From Rhizobium sp. RM (GTDB taxonomy: Bacteria; Pseudomonadota; Alphaproteobacteria; Rhizobiales; Rhizobiaceae): DNA of 64,000 nucleotides. The stretch lies in contig NZ_JACAWV010000022.1 in NCBI RefSeq assembly GCF_013390595.1, positions 682,001 through 746,000 of the forward strand. The letters run 5' to 3'. How positions within the stretch are numbered: the first letter of the stretch is position 1; each line of letters starts with the position of its first letter. Both the position numbers and the translations under genes were made by a program. The notes beneath the pieces are model-generated. The model had not been told where the DNA came from, ran no database searches, and saw nothing but the letters and a program-made list of their open reading frames with translations. Positions 42,825-54,151 of this stretch are shown piece by piece.

Positions 42825-43856
42825 CTAAAGATGCCATGCCTCGCGAATGGCAACCGGCAACCGTTCTCCAGCAACAACAGGAAAGCGCGAGTATGCTCTG
42901 AGCGACTGGCCGTCGGAGAGTTCAAGACGCACGGCGTAACGCTCGCCCTCATACAGAACCGAAGTGACGGTCGTCATCACCCCGCCGTCCTCGAAAGCGA
43001 CATCCTGCGGCCGCACCAGAACATCCGCAAGCGGCGCATCCCCCGAACCGCCATTCAATGCGATCTGCAATGCGGGCCAGTCGAGTTGGCGTTGTCCACC
43101 GGTAGCGAGTTTCAGCGAAAGGATCGCTCCCTGCCCTACCAACGAACCGACGAGTTTGCCTTCCGGTCTTGCATAAAGCTCGGCTGGCGGCGCAACCTGC
43201 AGCAGTTTGCCATGCGACATGACGGCGACATCGGTTGCCAGCGCCATCGCCTCGGCCTGATCGTGGGTGACATACACCATCGTCGCGCCTGAGCGGGCAT
43301 GAAACTCCCGGAAGGTTTCCTCCATTTCCTGTCGCAGATGGCGATCAAGATTGGCGAGCGGTTCATCGAGCAGCACGACATCCGGTTCGGTCACCAGGCA
43401 GCGGGCGAGCGCCACACGCTGCCGTTGGCCACCGGAAAGCTCAGCCGGACGTCGGTCGGCAAACGCTTCCAGCCTGACGGCAGAAAGCGCGGAGCGGACC
43501 TTCTCGCGATATTTCTCGCCGGAAATGCCCCGCACTTTCAGCGGATAACCGGCATTGTCCGCGACCGTCATATGCGGCCAGAGAGCATAGGACTGGAACA
43601 CCATCGCCATGTTGCGCCGCTCCGGCGACACCATGGTTGCAGCATCGGCCAGAACCCTTTCACCCAGCAGAATGGAACCATCGGATGGTTGCTCGAAGCC
43701 CGCGATCATGCGCAGCACGGTCGTCTTGCCGCAGCCCGAAGGGCCAAGCAGGGCCAGAAAACCACCTTCACGGACGGTCAGCGAGACATCGTCGACCGCG
43801 GGTTTCGCATTCGCTGCGAACTGCTTGGAAAGACGGTTGAGGATCAGTTTCGCCAA
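42825..43856 (-). CDS. ABC transporter ATP-binding protein (FbpC/AfuC-type)
   Basis: A 343-residue ATPase with Walker A GPSGCGKTT at residues 38-46, signature LSGGQRQR, Walker B VVLLDEP and an extra C-terminal regulatory domain typical of the Fe3+/polyamine class. It starts within the last 13 bases of the permease gene, so it is translationally coupled to it. Confidence 0.9.
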   Translation of the reverse strand: MAKLILNRLSKQFAANAKPAVDDVSLTVREGGFLALLGPSGCGKTTVLRMIAGFEQPSDGSILLGERVLADAATMVSPERRNMAMVFQSYALWPHMTVADNAGYPLKVRGISGEKYREKVRSALSAVRLEAFADRRPAELSGGQRQRVALARCLVTEPDVVLLDEPLANLDRHLRQEMEETFREFHARSGATMVYVTHDQAEAMALATDVAVMSHGKLLQVAPPAELYARPEGKLVGSLVGQGAILSLKLATGGQRQLDWPALQIALNGGSGDAPLADVLVRPQDVAFEDGGVMTTVTSVLYEGERYAVRLELSDGQSLRAYSRFPVVAGERLPVAIREAWHL

Positions 43857-45538
43857 GGCACGACTCCTTTCGGCAGATAGCGCCCCAGAATTTCCAGCAG
43901 CAACATCAGCAAGACAACCATGATGACAACCAGTACCGAAAGCGCCGAGGCGAGATCGAAACTGCCGCTGTCATCCAGATTGTAGATCAATACGCCAAGC
44001 GTCTGTGTTCCCGCCGACCAGAGAAGCGCAGAAACGGTCAGTTCATTGCAGGCGATCAGGAACACCAGAATGACGGATGCGCCCGCTGCTGGTCCCACCA
44101 GTGGCAGAATGATGTCCTTCATCCGTTGCCAGAACCCCGCCCCCGACAATCGCGCCGCCTCTTCCAGCGACGGGTCGAACTGCAGGAAGGCGCTGACCAT
44201 CGGCTTCAGACTGACAGCAAAGAAGGACGAGAAATAGGCCAGCATGATGATCCAGATCGTGCCGTAAAGCGTCACGCCAAGAAGCGGAATAGGAGCTGCA
44301 AACAGCAAAACGAAGGATACCGAAATCACCACACCCGGCAGGGCATAGGGAATGTCGACCAGGGCCGACAAGACGAACATGAAACGGCTCTTGCCACGCA
44401 CCAGGAAATAGGCCGTCAAGATCGTCACTGCCAGGAGACATATCGATGTCGCGGAGGCGAGAAACAGAGAATTGCGGAATGCGGTGCGCGTCACCGTCTG
44501 CCGGTAAAGCAGTTCCTCATAAGCGTGCAACGTCGCCGTCTTGAGTGTCAACGGCACACCGTAAGCCGGCGCAAGAGAGCTGGCAACCAAGGCTGCCAGC
44601 GGTGCGACCAGCATGAAAAACAACATCAGCCAAAGCGCGGCTTCGACAACCGGGCGCCAGTACGACAGCCGAAACGTTGCGGCCTTTCCTGAAAGACCGA
44701 TGATGCGATAGTCCCGCCCCTTCAACGCCCGCTCCTGCAGGGCGAGACCGGCCACGGAGATGATGGCGATCATCGTCGACAGAATGGCGATATCGCCAAA
44801 GGTGCTGGAGCCGAAACTGGCGAAACGGCTGTAGATCAGCGTTGGCAAAGTGAAGATCGAAGCAGGAATGCCGAGAATGGCCGGAATGCCGAAGTTTCCG
44901 ATACCGGAAACGAAGGAAATGGCTGCACCAGCGATCAGTCCCGGGGTCGAAAGCGGCAGGATGATGTCGAACAGTACGCGGCGTGGCGATGCACCCGAAA
45001 GCTTGGCTGCCTCGATACCATCCTGCGGCAAGGCCATCAGCCCGGATCGCAGCGACAGAAACACCAGTGGCGCGTGCTGCACACCGAGCAGCAGGGCGAT
45101 ACCTGCAATGGAATAGAGCGGTTGCGGCGAGCCGATGGGCGGCGCCAGACCAAGTGCCTTCAAAAGCGTGCTCGAGGGGCCAGTCATGCCGATCCACGAC
45201 AGCGCAGTCACCTGCGGCGGGATCATCATCGGCAGCATGAACAGGAAGCTCAGGATCGACTTGCCGCGCACATCGCAAAGCGTCAGCGCAAGCGCAAAGG
45301 CGCCGCCGATAGCAAGTGAAATCAGCATGCCAAAGAACGAGGTGGACAAGGTGTTGAACACCGCGTCCCACAAGGCAGGATCAGCAAGCAGACGCCATAT
45401 ATTGCCATTCAGTGCCGAGATGACGCCCGTATAGGCCAAACGGCCGAGCGGCAATGCACTCAGAACAAAGACGGTCGAGACCACAAAAGGAAACAGCCAG
45501 CGTGGCTGGCTGCCTCCATAAGCATTGGATTGCGACAT
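43844..45538 (-). CDS. ABC transporter permease, fused double form (FbpB/AfuB-type)
   Basis: A 564-residue permease with about twelve membrane segments: two fused halves, each with its own EAA loop, as in ferric-ion permeases. It lies 9 bases after the binding-protein gene and overlaps the ATPase gene by 13 bases. Confidence 0.9.
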   Translation of the reverse strand: MSQSNAYGGSQPRWLFPFVVSTVFVLSALPLGRLAYTGVISALNGNIWRLLADPALWDAVFNTLSTSFFGMLISLAIGGAFALALTLCDVRGKSILSFLFMLPMMIPPQVTALSWIGMTGPSSTLLKALGLAPPIGSPQPLYSIAGIALLLGVQHAPLVFLSLRSGLMALPQDGIEAAKLSGASPRRVLFDIILPLSTPGLIAGAAISFVSGIGNFGIPAILGIPASIFTLPTLIYSRFASFGSSTFGDIAILSTMIAIISVAGLALQERALKGRDYRIIGLSGKAATFRLSYWRPVVEAALWLMLFFMLVAPLAALVASSLAPAYGVPLTLKTATLHAYEELLYRQTVTRTAFRNSLFLASATSICLLAVTILTAYFLVRGKSRFMFVLSALVDIPYALPGVVISVSFVLLFAAPIPLLGVTLYGTIWIIMLAYFSSFFAVSLKPMVSAFLQFDPSLEEAARLSGAGFWQRMKDIILPLVGPAAGASVILVFLIACNELTVSALLWSAGTQTLGVLIYNLDDSGSFDLASALSVLVVIMVVLLMLLLEILGRYLPKGVVPWRN

Positions 45539-45547
45539 GTCGCTTTA

Positions 45548-46531
45548 TCAGCCCTTGGAGCCGAAGATATCCGAGAACGTCTTCAGATCCTGTTCGGAGT
45601 TCTTCAGAGCATCCGCAGCGTTGAGCGGCAGAACCTTGATTGTGTCGCGGGCCGGGAAACCTTCCGGCATACCCGCATCGGCACGAGCCGGGATGTAACC
45701 GAGCTTCACGAAGCCCTGCTGGCCCTTTTCGGAGAGCACATAGTCAACGAACTTCTTGGCCGCTTCTTCGTGCTTGGTGCCCTTGAGGATTGCAACCGGC
45801 TCGGTCACGGCGGACACGCCCTCTTCCGGGAACACGAACTCAACCGGAGCACCCTTGGCCTTTTCACGGATCGGCATGTAGTCAACGACAACGCCGTAAG
45901 CCTTTTCGCCGGAGGCGACAGACTTCAGGATGGCGCCATTGCCGCCGGCTGCAACTGCCTCATTGGCCTTGAGCGCCTTGTAATAATCCCAGCCGAGATC
46001 CTTGGAAGCGGCAAGCGTCTGCGCATGGATAAGGGCAGCACCCGAGGTCAGCGGGCTCGGCATGGTGACCAGACCCTTGGCTTCAGCCTTGGCAAGATCC
46101 TTCCAGCTCTTCGGCTTCATGGCTGCCGAAGTGTTGTACATGATGCCGGTGGTGATGAGCTTGGTGGAATAATAATAGCCATCCGCATCGTAGAGCGACG
46201 CGTCGATATTCTTGGCTTCCGCAGACTTGTGAGCGAGAAGCTGGCCGGCCTGCTTCATGCGCTCCAGCGTCACCGTGTCAGCAATCAGCAGCACATCGGC
46301 GACCGGATTGCCGGCGTCGATTTCGGCCATCAGCTTGGCCATGATTTTCGGTGTTCCGTCACGAACCCACTCGACCTCGAGGCCGGGGTTTGCGGCCTTG
46401 AAGCCGTCAACGGTCGCCTGTGCATCCTCGTTTGGCTGGCTGGTGTAAAGCACCAGGTCGGCCGCGTTGGCAGCGGTTGCAATAAAGCCGAGTGAGACGA
46501 TCGCAGTGAAAGCGGAAAGCAGCGTCTTCAT
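45548..46531 (-). CDS. ABC transporter substrate-binding protein (iron-type, family 1)
   Basis: A 327-residue periplasmic binding protein, with a signal peptide ending TAANA before ADLVLYTSQPNED. The LYTSQPNEDA start is typical of Fe3+-binding AfuA/FbpA-like proteins; related proteins bind phosphonates or hexose phosphates, so the ligand is not certain. First gene of the afuABC-like unit. I saw no clear Irr, RirA or Fur box upstream. Confidence 0.85.
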   Translation of the reverse strand: MKTLLSAFTAIVSLGFIATAANAADLVLYTSQPNEDAQATVDGFKAANPGLEVEWVRDGTPKIMAKLMAEIDAGNPVADVLLIADTVTLERMKQAGQLLAHKSAEAKNIDASLYDADGYYYSTKLITTGIMYNTSAAMKPKSWKDLAKAEAKGLVTMPSPLTSGAALIHAQTLAASKDLGWDYYKALKANEAVAAGGNGAILKSVASGEKAYGVVVDYMPIREKAKGAPVEFVFPEEGVSAVTEPVAILKGTKHEEAAKKFVDYVLSEKGQQGFVKLGYIPARADAGMPEGFPARDTIKVLPLNAADALKNSEQDLKTFSDIFGSKG

Positions 46532-46618
46532 GGGTCCATTCCCTGTTGAAATTCGGGACCGCTAAAACACGCTTGCATAACACGTATGTGACAGAGAAGA
46601 CGTCTTGCCACCGTAAAT

Positions 46619-46650
46619 GAAAAACCCTCCCGCCTTTCTGGCGGAAGGGT
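46619..46650 (-). terminator. Terminator of the aminotransferase gene
   Basis: On the minus strand ACCCTTCCGCC, loop AGAAA and GGCGGGAGGGT form an 11-bp stem with one G-T pair, then TTTTTC. It closes the aminotransferase gene and separates it from the ABC unit. Confidence 0.85.
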
Positions 46651-46673
46651 CGGCATATTGGACCATGAAAGGC

Positions 46674-47924
46674 TCAGATCGCAGCGATCGTCTCATTGGT
46701 CAGTTCATTGACCTGCGCTGCAGCGATCAAACGGCCAAGACGCTTCATGCCTTCTTCGATCATTGCTTCGTTGGCGCAGGAGAAACTGATGCGCAACGTG
46801 TTCGCGCCCGAACCATCCGCATAGAAGGCGCGACCCGGAACGAAAGCAACCTTCTCGGTGGCGATGGATTTCGCCAGCAAAGCGGCGCCGTCCATTCCTT
46901 CAGGCAACGTCAGCCAGATGAACATGCCGCCTTCCGGCTTTGTCCAGCGCGTGCCCTCAGGCATGTATTTCGCAAGCGCTGCCAACATCGCATCGCGACG
47001 GGCGCTGTAAGCTGCCTTGACCTTGGCGACCTGCTTGTCGAAACCACGCGAGGCAACGTGTTCGATCGCGATCTGGTTGATGGTCGACGAATGCAGATCT
47101 GCTGCCTGCTTCATCAGCACCAGCTTGCGGATGACAGGCGTGGACGCAACAATCCAGCCAACGCGAAGACCGGGTGCCAGCGTCTTCGAGAAGCTGCCGC
47201 AATAAATGGTGCGGGTCTTCTCGATGCCGCCGGAACGGGCAATATCGAGCGACATGATCGGCGGGACAGGCTCGCCGTCGTAACGCAACGACTGATAGGC
47301 GGCATCCTCGATGACGGCAATATCCAGTTCGTCCGCAAGCTCCAGCAGTTTCCTGCGCCCTTCCAGATCAACCGTCTCGCCGGTCGGATTGGAGAAGTCT
47401 GCAGATAGGTAAGTAAACTTGACCGAGCCACCGAGCTTGGCGGCATTGTCGCGATAGGTCGCCGGTGTGCGGTTGCCACCAGGATTGAGCTGATCGTAAT
47501 TCGGCTCATAGGCGTTGAATGCCGAGAGTGCGCCGAGATAGGTCGGCCATGTCACGAGGGCGGTGTCCTTCGGCGACAGGAACAACTTGCCGAGATAATC
47601 GAGACCCTGCTGCGAACCCGACACGATGAAGACGTTTTCGGCCGTGCACTCGATACCGATCTTGCCCATCTCGCCGGCCAGCCAGTCGCGCAGCGGCTTG
47701 TAACCCTCACTGACGGAATACTGCAGCGCGGCATTGACCTGTGGACCGGAAAATATGTCGGAATAGGCCTGCTTGAATTCCTCGTCCGGGAACAGCGCCG
47801 GGTCGGGAATACCGCCCGCAAAAGAGATGATATCGGGCTGTTCAAGCAGCTTCAGCAGCTCGCGGATTTCGGACGCCTTCATGCGCGACGAGCGCGTGGC
47901 GAAAATATGTTCCCAATCAAGCAT
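46674..47924 (-). CDS. PLP-dependent aminotransferase (class I, 2-aminoadipate/aromatic type)
   Basis: A 416-residue fold-type I aminotransferase. The PLP lysine is in GSFSKTLAPGLRVGW and the substrate arginine lies near the C-terminus (NTLRISF). The start MLDWEHIFATRSSRMKASEIRELLKL resembles the 2-aminoadipate/MocR-like aminotransferases without a regulatory domain. The ATG at 47924 is preceded by AGAGGAAAC. The substrate cannot be set from sequence. Confidence 0.85.
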   Translation of the reverse strand: MLDWEHIFATRSSRMKASEIRELLKLLEQPDIISFAGGIPDPALFPDEEFKQAYSDIFSGPQVNAALQYSVSEGYKPLRDWLAGEMGKIGIECTAENVFIVSGSQQGLDYLGKLFLSPKDTALVTWPTYLGALSAFNAYEPNYDQLNPGGNRTPATYRDNAAKLGGSVKFTYLSADFSNPTGETVDLEGRRKLLELADELDIAVIEDAAYQSLRYDGEPVPPIMSLDIARSGGIEKTRTIYCGSFSKTLAPGLRVGWIVASTPVIRKLVLMKQAADLHSSTINQIAIEHVASRGFDKQVAKVKAAYSARRDAMLAALAKYMPEGTRWTKPEGGMFIWLTLPEGMDGAALLAKSIATEKVAFVPGRAFYADGSGANTLRISFSCANEAMIEEGMKRLGRLIAAAQVNELTNETIAAI

Positions 47925-48179
47925 GGGCACGTTTCCTCTTGTGTCGTTTTTTATGCGTGAATGTTTACAGATATTTCGATACGTCAGCAATACTGACTTA
48001 TCAGTTTTTCGAATTATTTCTGCCCACTTGCCTGCATTGTCTCAGTTGCAGGCAACGCCAGATATACCCTCGCACGAAGCTTAACAATCATCCGATTGCG
48101 ATTGACGCGACGGCGTTTTCCGGCTGGATTGCAATCCGGAAGTCGTGGGACGGCTCAGGCATGAATGGGAGGTTATGGC

Positions 48180-48635
48180 ATGCTCAAGAATATTGATCCG
48201 GCACTCAACGCGGATGTGCTGCACGCACTTCGCGCCATGGGTCATGGCGACACGCTGGTCGTGACGGACACCAATTTTCCGTCAGACAGCGTCGCGCAAT
48301 ATACCAGCGTCGGTCAGGTTTTGCGCATGGAAAACATCTCGGCGGCCCGCGCGATAAAGGCGATTCTTTCCGTGCTGCCGCTGGACACCCCTCTCCAGCC
48401 CTCCGTGGGTCGCATGGAAGTGATGGGCGCTCCGAACCAGATCGAAGCGGTTCAAGCGGAAGTGCAAAAAGAGATCGATGCAGCGGAAGGCAAATCAGCG
48501 CCGATGTACGGCATCGAGCGCTTCGCATTTTATGAGAAGGCCAAGGAAGCCTATTGCGTCATCACCACCGGCGAAACGCGCTTCTACGGGTGTTTTCTGT
48601 TGACGAAGGGCGTGATCCCGCCACAGGGATCATAA
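48180..48635 (+). CDS. fucU: RbsD/FucU family protein (L-fucose mutarotase-like)
   Basis: A 151-residue RbsD/FucU protein that interconverts sugar anomers. The MLKNIDPALNADVLHALRAMGHGD start, with the active-site histidine in MGHGD, and the C-terminal ETRFYGCFLLTKGVI are typical of the FucU branch. GGGAGG lies seven bases before the ATG. The gene stands alone, without sugar-catabolic neighbours. Confidence 0.85.
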   Translation: MLKNIDPALNADVLHALRAMGHGDTLVVTDTNFPSDSVAQYTSVGQVLRMENISAARAIKAILSVLPLDTPLQPSVGRMEVMGAPNQIEAVQAEVQKEIDAAEGKSAPMYGIERFAFYEKAKEAYCVITTGETRFYGCFLLTKGVIPPQGS

Positions 48636-48647
48636 ACACAAACAGAA

Positions 48648-48673
48648 AGGCCGGAGCTTTCACTCCGGCCTTC
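48648..48673. terminator. Bidirectional terminator between fucU and ilvC
   Basis: AAGGCCGGAG (48648-48657), a six-base loop and CTCCGGCCTT (48664-48673) form a perfect 10-bp stem, shared by the two convergent genes. Confidence 0.85.
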
Positions 48674-48698
48674 TTCATTTCAGTCCAGACGTCAAAGC

Positions 48699-50421
<1,723 letters not shown>

Positions 50422-50449
50422 GCTTTTCCACTCCAGAGGCTCGATTAAT

Positions 50450-50463
50450 GTACCGTACGGTAC
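50450..50463. promoter_or_regulatory. Palindromic operator of the TetR gene
   Basis: GTACCGTACGGTAC is a perfect 14-base palindrome centred 35 bases upstream of the TetR start codon. Its size and position fit a TetR-family operator for autoregulation. Confidence 0.6.
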
Positions 50464-50601
50464 GGTTCGAGAGACGTTTATGCGGAGAGAGCTTTCCGGT
50501 CAAGCGCTTTCTTGAAGAAAGGAAAGAATTGGTGCGACGCAGCAATACAATGCGAGAGGCACACCAAACGAAAGATTATTACTCAGGTGGCGGACTGCTG
50601 C

Positions 50602-51510
50602 CTATTCGGCCGCCATCGTTTCCCTCGCAGCACCGATATCCCGCGACGGCGACACACCGTAGACGCGGCTATATTCGCGACTGAACTGCGACGGACTTTG
50701 ATACCCGACGCGATGACCGGCCGTGCCGGCATCCAGCCGTTCCAGCAGCATCAGCCGCCGTGCCTCATGCAGCCGCAACTGCTTCTGATACTGGACCGGC
50801 GTCATGGCCGTGATGGACTTGAAATGGTGATGGAAAGACGAAACGCTCATCCCGACATGCTCGGCAAGTTCTTCGATGCGCAATTGGCGCGCAAAATTCT
50901 CGCGCAGCCAGGCGATGGCCCGGGCGATACGGTTGCCCTGACTGTCCGAAGCTACGATGTTCATCAACTGCCCACCGGCCGGCCCGGTCAGAATTCGATA
51001 GAGAATTTCCTGTTCGATCAGCGGTGCCATCGCCGGAATGTCATCTGGACGATCAAGCAAACGCATCAGCCGGATTGCAGCATCGAGCAACTCCGGCGTC
51101 GCCGTGTTGACCATGATCCCTCGCTGTCCGTTCACCTGTTCGGCGGGCCGCTCGATATGAGCTCGGCTCATCAGGTCCAGCAGCTTTTCACTGCTGAGCG
51201 CGAAGGAGATACAGAAATGCGGCACTTCCTTGCTGGCCTCGACCACACGCCAGGCAACCGGCAGATCAAGTGACGTCAACAGGTAGTCACCGGCACCGTA
51301 ATTGATGGTATCCGTTCCTAATTGCAGGCTTTTTGCCCCTTGAATCACCATCGCGAGACAGGGACGGTAGCTGCCGTGACAGGGTGCGCTCGGTGCAGAT
51401 CGCCGGCTGATGCCAAGCGCCTCGATTGCCGTCTGGTTTTCGCCGTCCTCGCTTGCATGGCGCCCGGCGAGGGAAACGATCTCGGAGTAGAGATTGAAAG
51501 GCAAGGTCAT
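50602..51510 (-). CDS. AraC family transcriptional regulator
   Basis: A 302-residue regulator with an N-terminal AraC_N cupin-type ligand domain (RSAPSAPCHGSYRPCLAMVIQGAKSLQLG) and two C-terminal HTH motifs (residues 215-285, LRIEELAEHVGMSVSSFHHHFKS and VGYQSPSQFSREYSRVYG). It is divergent from the alcohol dehydrogenase gene (190 bases between starts), so it probably activates that gene in response to an aldehyde or alcohol. Confidence 0.88.
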   Translation of the reverse strand: MTLPFNLYSEIVSLAGRHASEDGENQTAIEALGISRRSAPSAPCHGSYRPCLAMVIQGAKSLQLGTDTINYGAGDYLLTSLDLPVAWRVVEASKEVPHFCISFALSSEKLLDLMSRAHIERPAEQVNGQRGIMVNTATPELLDAAIRLMRLLDRPDDIPAMAPLIEQEILYRILTGPAGGQLMNIVASDSQGNRIARAIAWLRENFARQLRIEELAEHVGMSVSSFHHHFKSITAMTPVQYQKQLRLHEARRLMLLERLDAGTAGHRVGYQSPSQFSREYSRVYGVSPSRDIGAARETMAAE

Positions 51511-51700
51511 GGGAAATCCCCGTAAAAAGGCGGCGATATGTCTGATGACATCTATCTAGAGAGTGCTCCGGTTTCCGCAAATAGTACCGCATCGTTTTTT
51601 GCAGGATCGTGCAAAAAGCTTGGAGGATCGCTCTAACGCGTCGCAACCCATCCATAGCATGATCCGCCATCACTTTCCCAACCCCGAAAGGATACTTCAG

Positions 51701-52747
51701 ATGGCTATTGCCAGAGGCTATGCAGCCACCGACGCGTCGAAGCCGCTTACCCCGTTCACCTTCGAACGCCGTGAGCCGAACGACGACGATGTTGTCATCG
51801 ACATCAAATTTGCCGGCATCTGCCACTCCGACATTCACACCGTTCGCAACGAATGGAAGAACGCGGTTTATCCGATCGTACCCGGCCATGAGATTGCCGG
51901 TGTCGTCACCGCCGTTGGCTCCAAGGTCACCAGGTTCAAGGTCGGCGACCACGTCGGCGTTGGTTGCTTTGTCGATTCCTGCGTTGGCTGCGCCACACGC
52001 GACCTCGACAACGAGCACTATATGCCGGGTCTGGTTCAGACCTATAACGACGTCGACCCCGCTACCAACACTGCAACCCACGGCGGTTACTCCGACTCGA
52101 TCGTCGTCAAGGAAGGTTATGTCCTGTCGATCCCGGACAATCTGCCGCTTGACGCCTCCGCGCCGCTACTGTGCGCCGGTATCACGCTCTATTCGCCGCT
52201 GCGCCGCTGGAACGCCGGTCCCGGCAAGAAAGTCGCGATCGTCGGCATGGGTGGTCTCGGCCATATGGGCGTGAAGCTTGGTGCCGCCATGGGCGCCGAT
52301 ATCACCGTTCTTTCCCAGACTTTGTCGAAGAAAGAAGACGGCCTGAAGCTCGGCGCCAAGGAATATTACGCCACGAGCGATGCCTCCACCTTCGAAAAGC
52401 TGGCAGGCACCTTCGATCTCATCATCTGCACCGCAGGTGTCGCGATCGACTGGAACGCCTATCTCGGCCTTCTGAAACCCAAGGGCAGCATGGTTGTGGT
52501 GGGCGCTCCCGAGCATCCGATTCCGGTCCATGCCTTCTCGCTCATCATGGGCGCACGAAACCTCTCCGGTTCGATGATCGGCTCCATCAAGGAAACACAG
52601 GAAATGCTGGATTTCTGCGGTGAGCACAACATCGTTTCGGAAATTGAGAAGATCAACATTCAGGACGTCAACGAAGCTTACGAGCGCGTCCTGAAAAGCG
52701 ACGTCCGTTACCGCTTCGTCATCGATATGGCATCGCTCGACGCCTGA
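51701..52747 (+). CDS. NAD(P)-dependent zinc alcohol dehydrogenase (YahK-like)
   Basis: A 348-residue medium-chain dehydrogenase acting on alcohols or aldehydes. The catalytic zinc ligands are in GICHSD and PGHEIAG. The nucleotide loop is [10 protein letters not shown]. The structural-zinc loop normally has four cysteines; here it reads [17 protein letters not shown], keeping only two. AAAGGA precedes the ATG at 51701. Divergent from an AraC regulator. Confidence 0.88.
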   Translation: MAIARGYAATDASKPLTPFTFERREPNDDDVVIDIKFAGICHSDIHTVRNEWKNAVYPIVPGHEIAGVVTAVGSKVTRFKVGDHVGVGCFVDSCVGCATRDLDNEHYMPGLVQTYNDVDPATNTATHGGYSDSIVVKEGYVLSIPDNLPLDASAPLLCAGITLYSPLRRWNAGPGKKVAIVGMGGLGHMGVKLGAAMGADITVLSQTLSKKEDGLKLGAKEYYATSDASTFEKLAGTFDLIICTAGVAIDWNAYLGLLKPKGSMVVVGAPEHPIPVHAFSLIMGARNLSGSMIGSIKETQEMLDFCGEHNIVSEIEKINIQDVNEAYERVLKSDVRYRFVIDMASLDA

Positions 52748-52761
52748 TCCTTTAAAATTCG

Positions 52762-52792
52762 GGGCGGGACGCGAAAGCGCCCCGCCCTTTTT
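52762..52792 (+). terminator. Terminator of the alcohol dehydrogenase gene
   Basis: GGGCGGGACGC, loop GAAA and GCGCCCCGCCC form an 11-bp stem with one A-C mismatch (52762-52787), followed by TTTTT. Confidence 0.88.
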
Positions 52793-52810
52793 CTATTCTT
52801 TGCCGCGTTA

Positions 52811-54076
52811 TCAGGACTCGTCCTTCAACGTTTCCTTCTGCGTGATGAGCCGGGCGCTGTGCTGGCCGCTCATGTAAATCCACAGCCAGCTCCACGCGAC
52901 GGCAAGACGCGAGCGTGTACCGATCAGGAAGTAGATATGGGCCAATCCCCATATCCACCAGGCTATGCCGCCCTTCAGCTTGATCTTGCCGAAATCGATA
53001 ACGGCAGCGCGTTTGCCGATCGTTGCGAGATTCCCCTGATGTTTATAGCGGAACGGCGCAGGCTCGGCTTTACCGGCAAGACGTGCCTTGATCAGCTTCG
53101 CTACATAACCTCCCTGCTGCTTGGCGGCAGGAGCAATCCCCGGGACCGGCTTTCCATCCTCTTGCGAGACGGCCGCGGTATCGCCGATGACAAAGATATT
53201 GGGATCGTCGTTCAGGTAGAGATGCGGGCCGACCACGGCGCGTCCTGCTCGATCTGCCGGCGCATCAAGCCACTTTGCCGCCGGAGACGCCTGCACACCC
53301 GCAGCCCAGACAACCGTCCGGCAAGGATAGTAGGTCTCGCCGACGGTCACCCCTTCATCCGTGCATGCCGTCACCGGCGTTCCAAGCAGCACCTCGACGC
53401 CGAGTTTTTCGAGGGCCTCCTTGGCATAGGTCGAAAGTTCTTCGGTGAAGACCGGCAAGACGCGCGGACCGGCCTCGACCAGCAACACCCGTGCCTTGGT
53501 GGTGTCGATATTGCGGAACTCCGGTGGCAACACCTTGTGGGCAAGTTCGGCAATCATGCCTGCCATTTCCACACCAGTCGGACCTGCACCGATAATCACA
53601 AAGGTCAGAAGAGCCTGCCGTTCCTGCTCACTGGTCGCGAGTTCGGCTTTCTCAAACGCCAACAACAGGCGACGGCGGATTGTCGTCGCATCCTCGAGCG
53701 TCTTGAGGCCGGGCGCAGAACGCTCCCATTCATCACGGCCGAAATAGGCATGCCGCGCACCCGTGGCCAGAACGAGTGTATCAAAACCGATGGTCTCGCC
53801 GGAACTCAAATGCACGGTGCGGGCATTACGGTCGATACTGGTGACTTCGGCCAAGAGCGTCGTCACTTCCTTGCGGTTGCCGTAAAGCCGCCGGATCGGC
53901 CAGGCAATCTCCGATGTTGCCAGAACGGTCGTGGCAACCTGGTAAAGCAATGGCTGGAAAAGATGGTGATTGCGACGGTCGATCAAGGTGATACGCACAG
54001 GAGCCCCCTCCAGCCCATGTACGAGTTGTAAGCCGCCGAAGCCTCCACCTACGACGACAACATGATTTTCTTGCAT
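52811..54076 (-). CDS. Type II NADH dehydrogenase (NDH-2-like FAD oxidoreductase)
   Basis: A 421-residue single-subunit FAD enzyme that passes electrons from NADH to quinone without pumping protons. The FAD motif VVVGGGFGGL is at residues 6-15, the NAD motif IIGAGPTGVE in the middle, and GDTAAV near the C-terminus. The C-terminal helix (GIAWWIWGLAHIYFLIGTRS) attaches it to the membrane. The ATG at 54076 is the natural start. A single gene. Confidence 0.9.
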   Translation of the reverse strand: MQENHVVVVGGGFGGLQLVHGLEGAPVRITLIDRRNHHLFQPLLYQVATTVLATSEIAWPIRRLYGNRKEVTTLLAEVTSIDRNARTVHLSSGETIGFDTLVLATGARHAYFGRDEWERSAPGLKTLEDATTIRRRLLLAFEKAELATSEQERQALLTFVIIGAGPTGVEMAGMIAELAHKVLPPEFRNIDTTKARVLLVEAGPRVLPVFTEELSTYAKEALEKLGVEVLLGTPVTACTDEGVTVGETYYPCRTVVWAAGVQASPAAKWLDAPADRAGRAVVGPHLYLNDDPNIFVIGDTAAVSQEDGKPVPGIAPAAKQQGGYVAKLIKARLAGKAEPAPFRYKHQGNLATIGKRAAVIDFGKIKLKGGIAWWIWGLAHIYFLIGTRSRLAVAWSWLWIYMSGQHSARLITQKETLKDES

Positions 54077-54151
54077 AGTCTTCTGCCTTTTTAAAAGCGC
54101 GCGCACGGAGCATACGCGCGACCGACTATAGGCAAAAAAAATTGACTTTAG

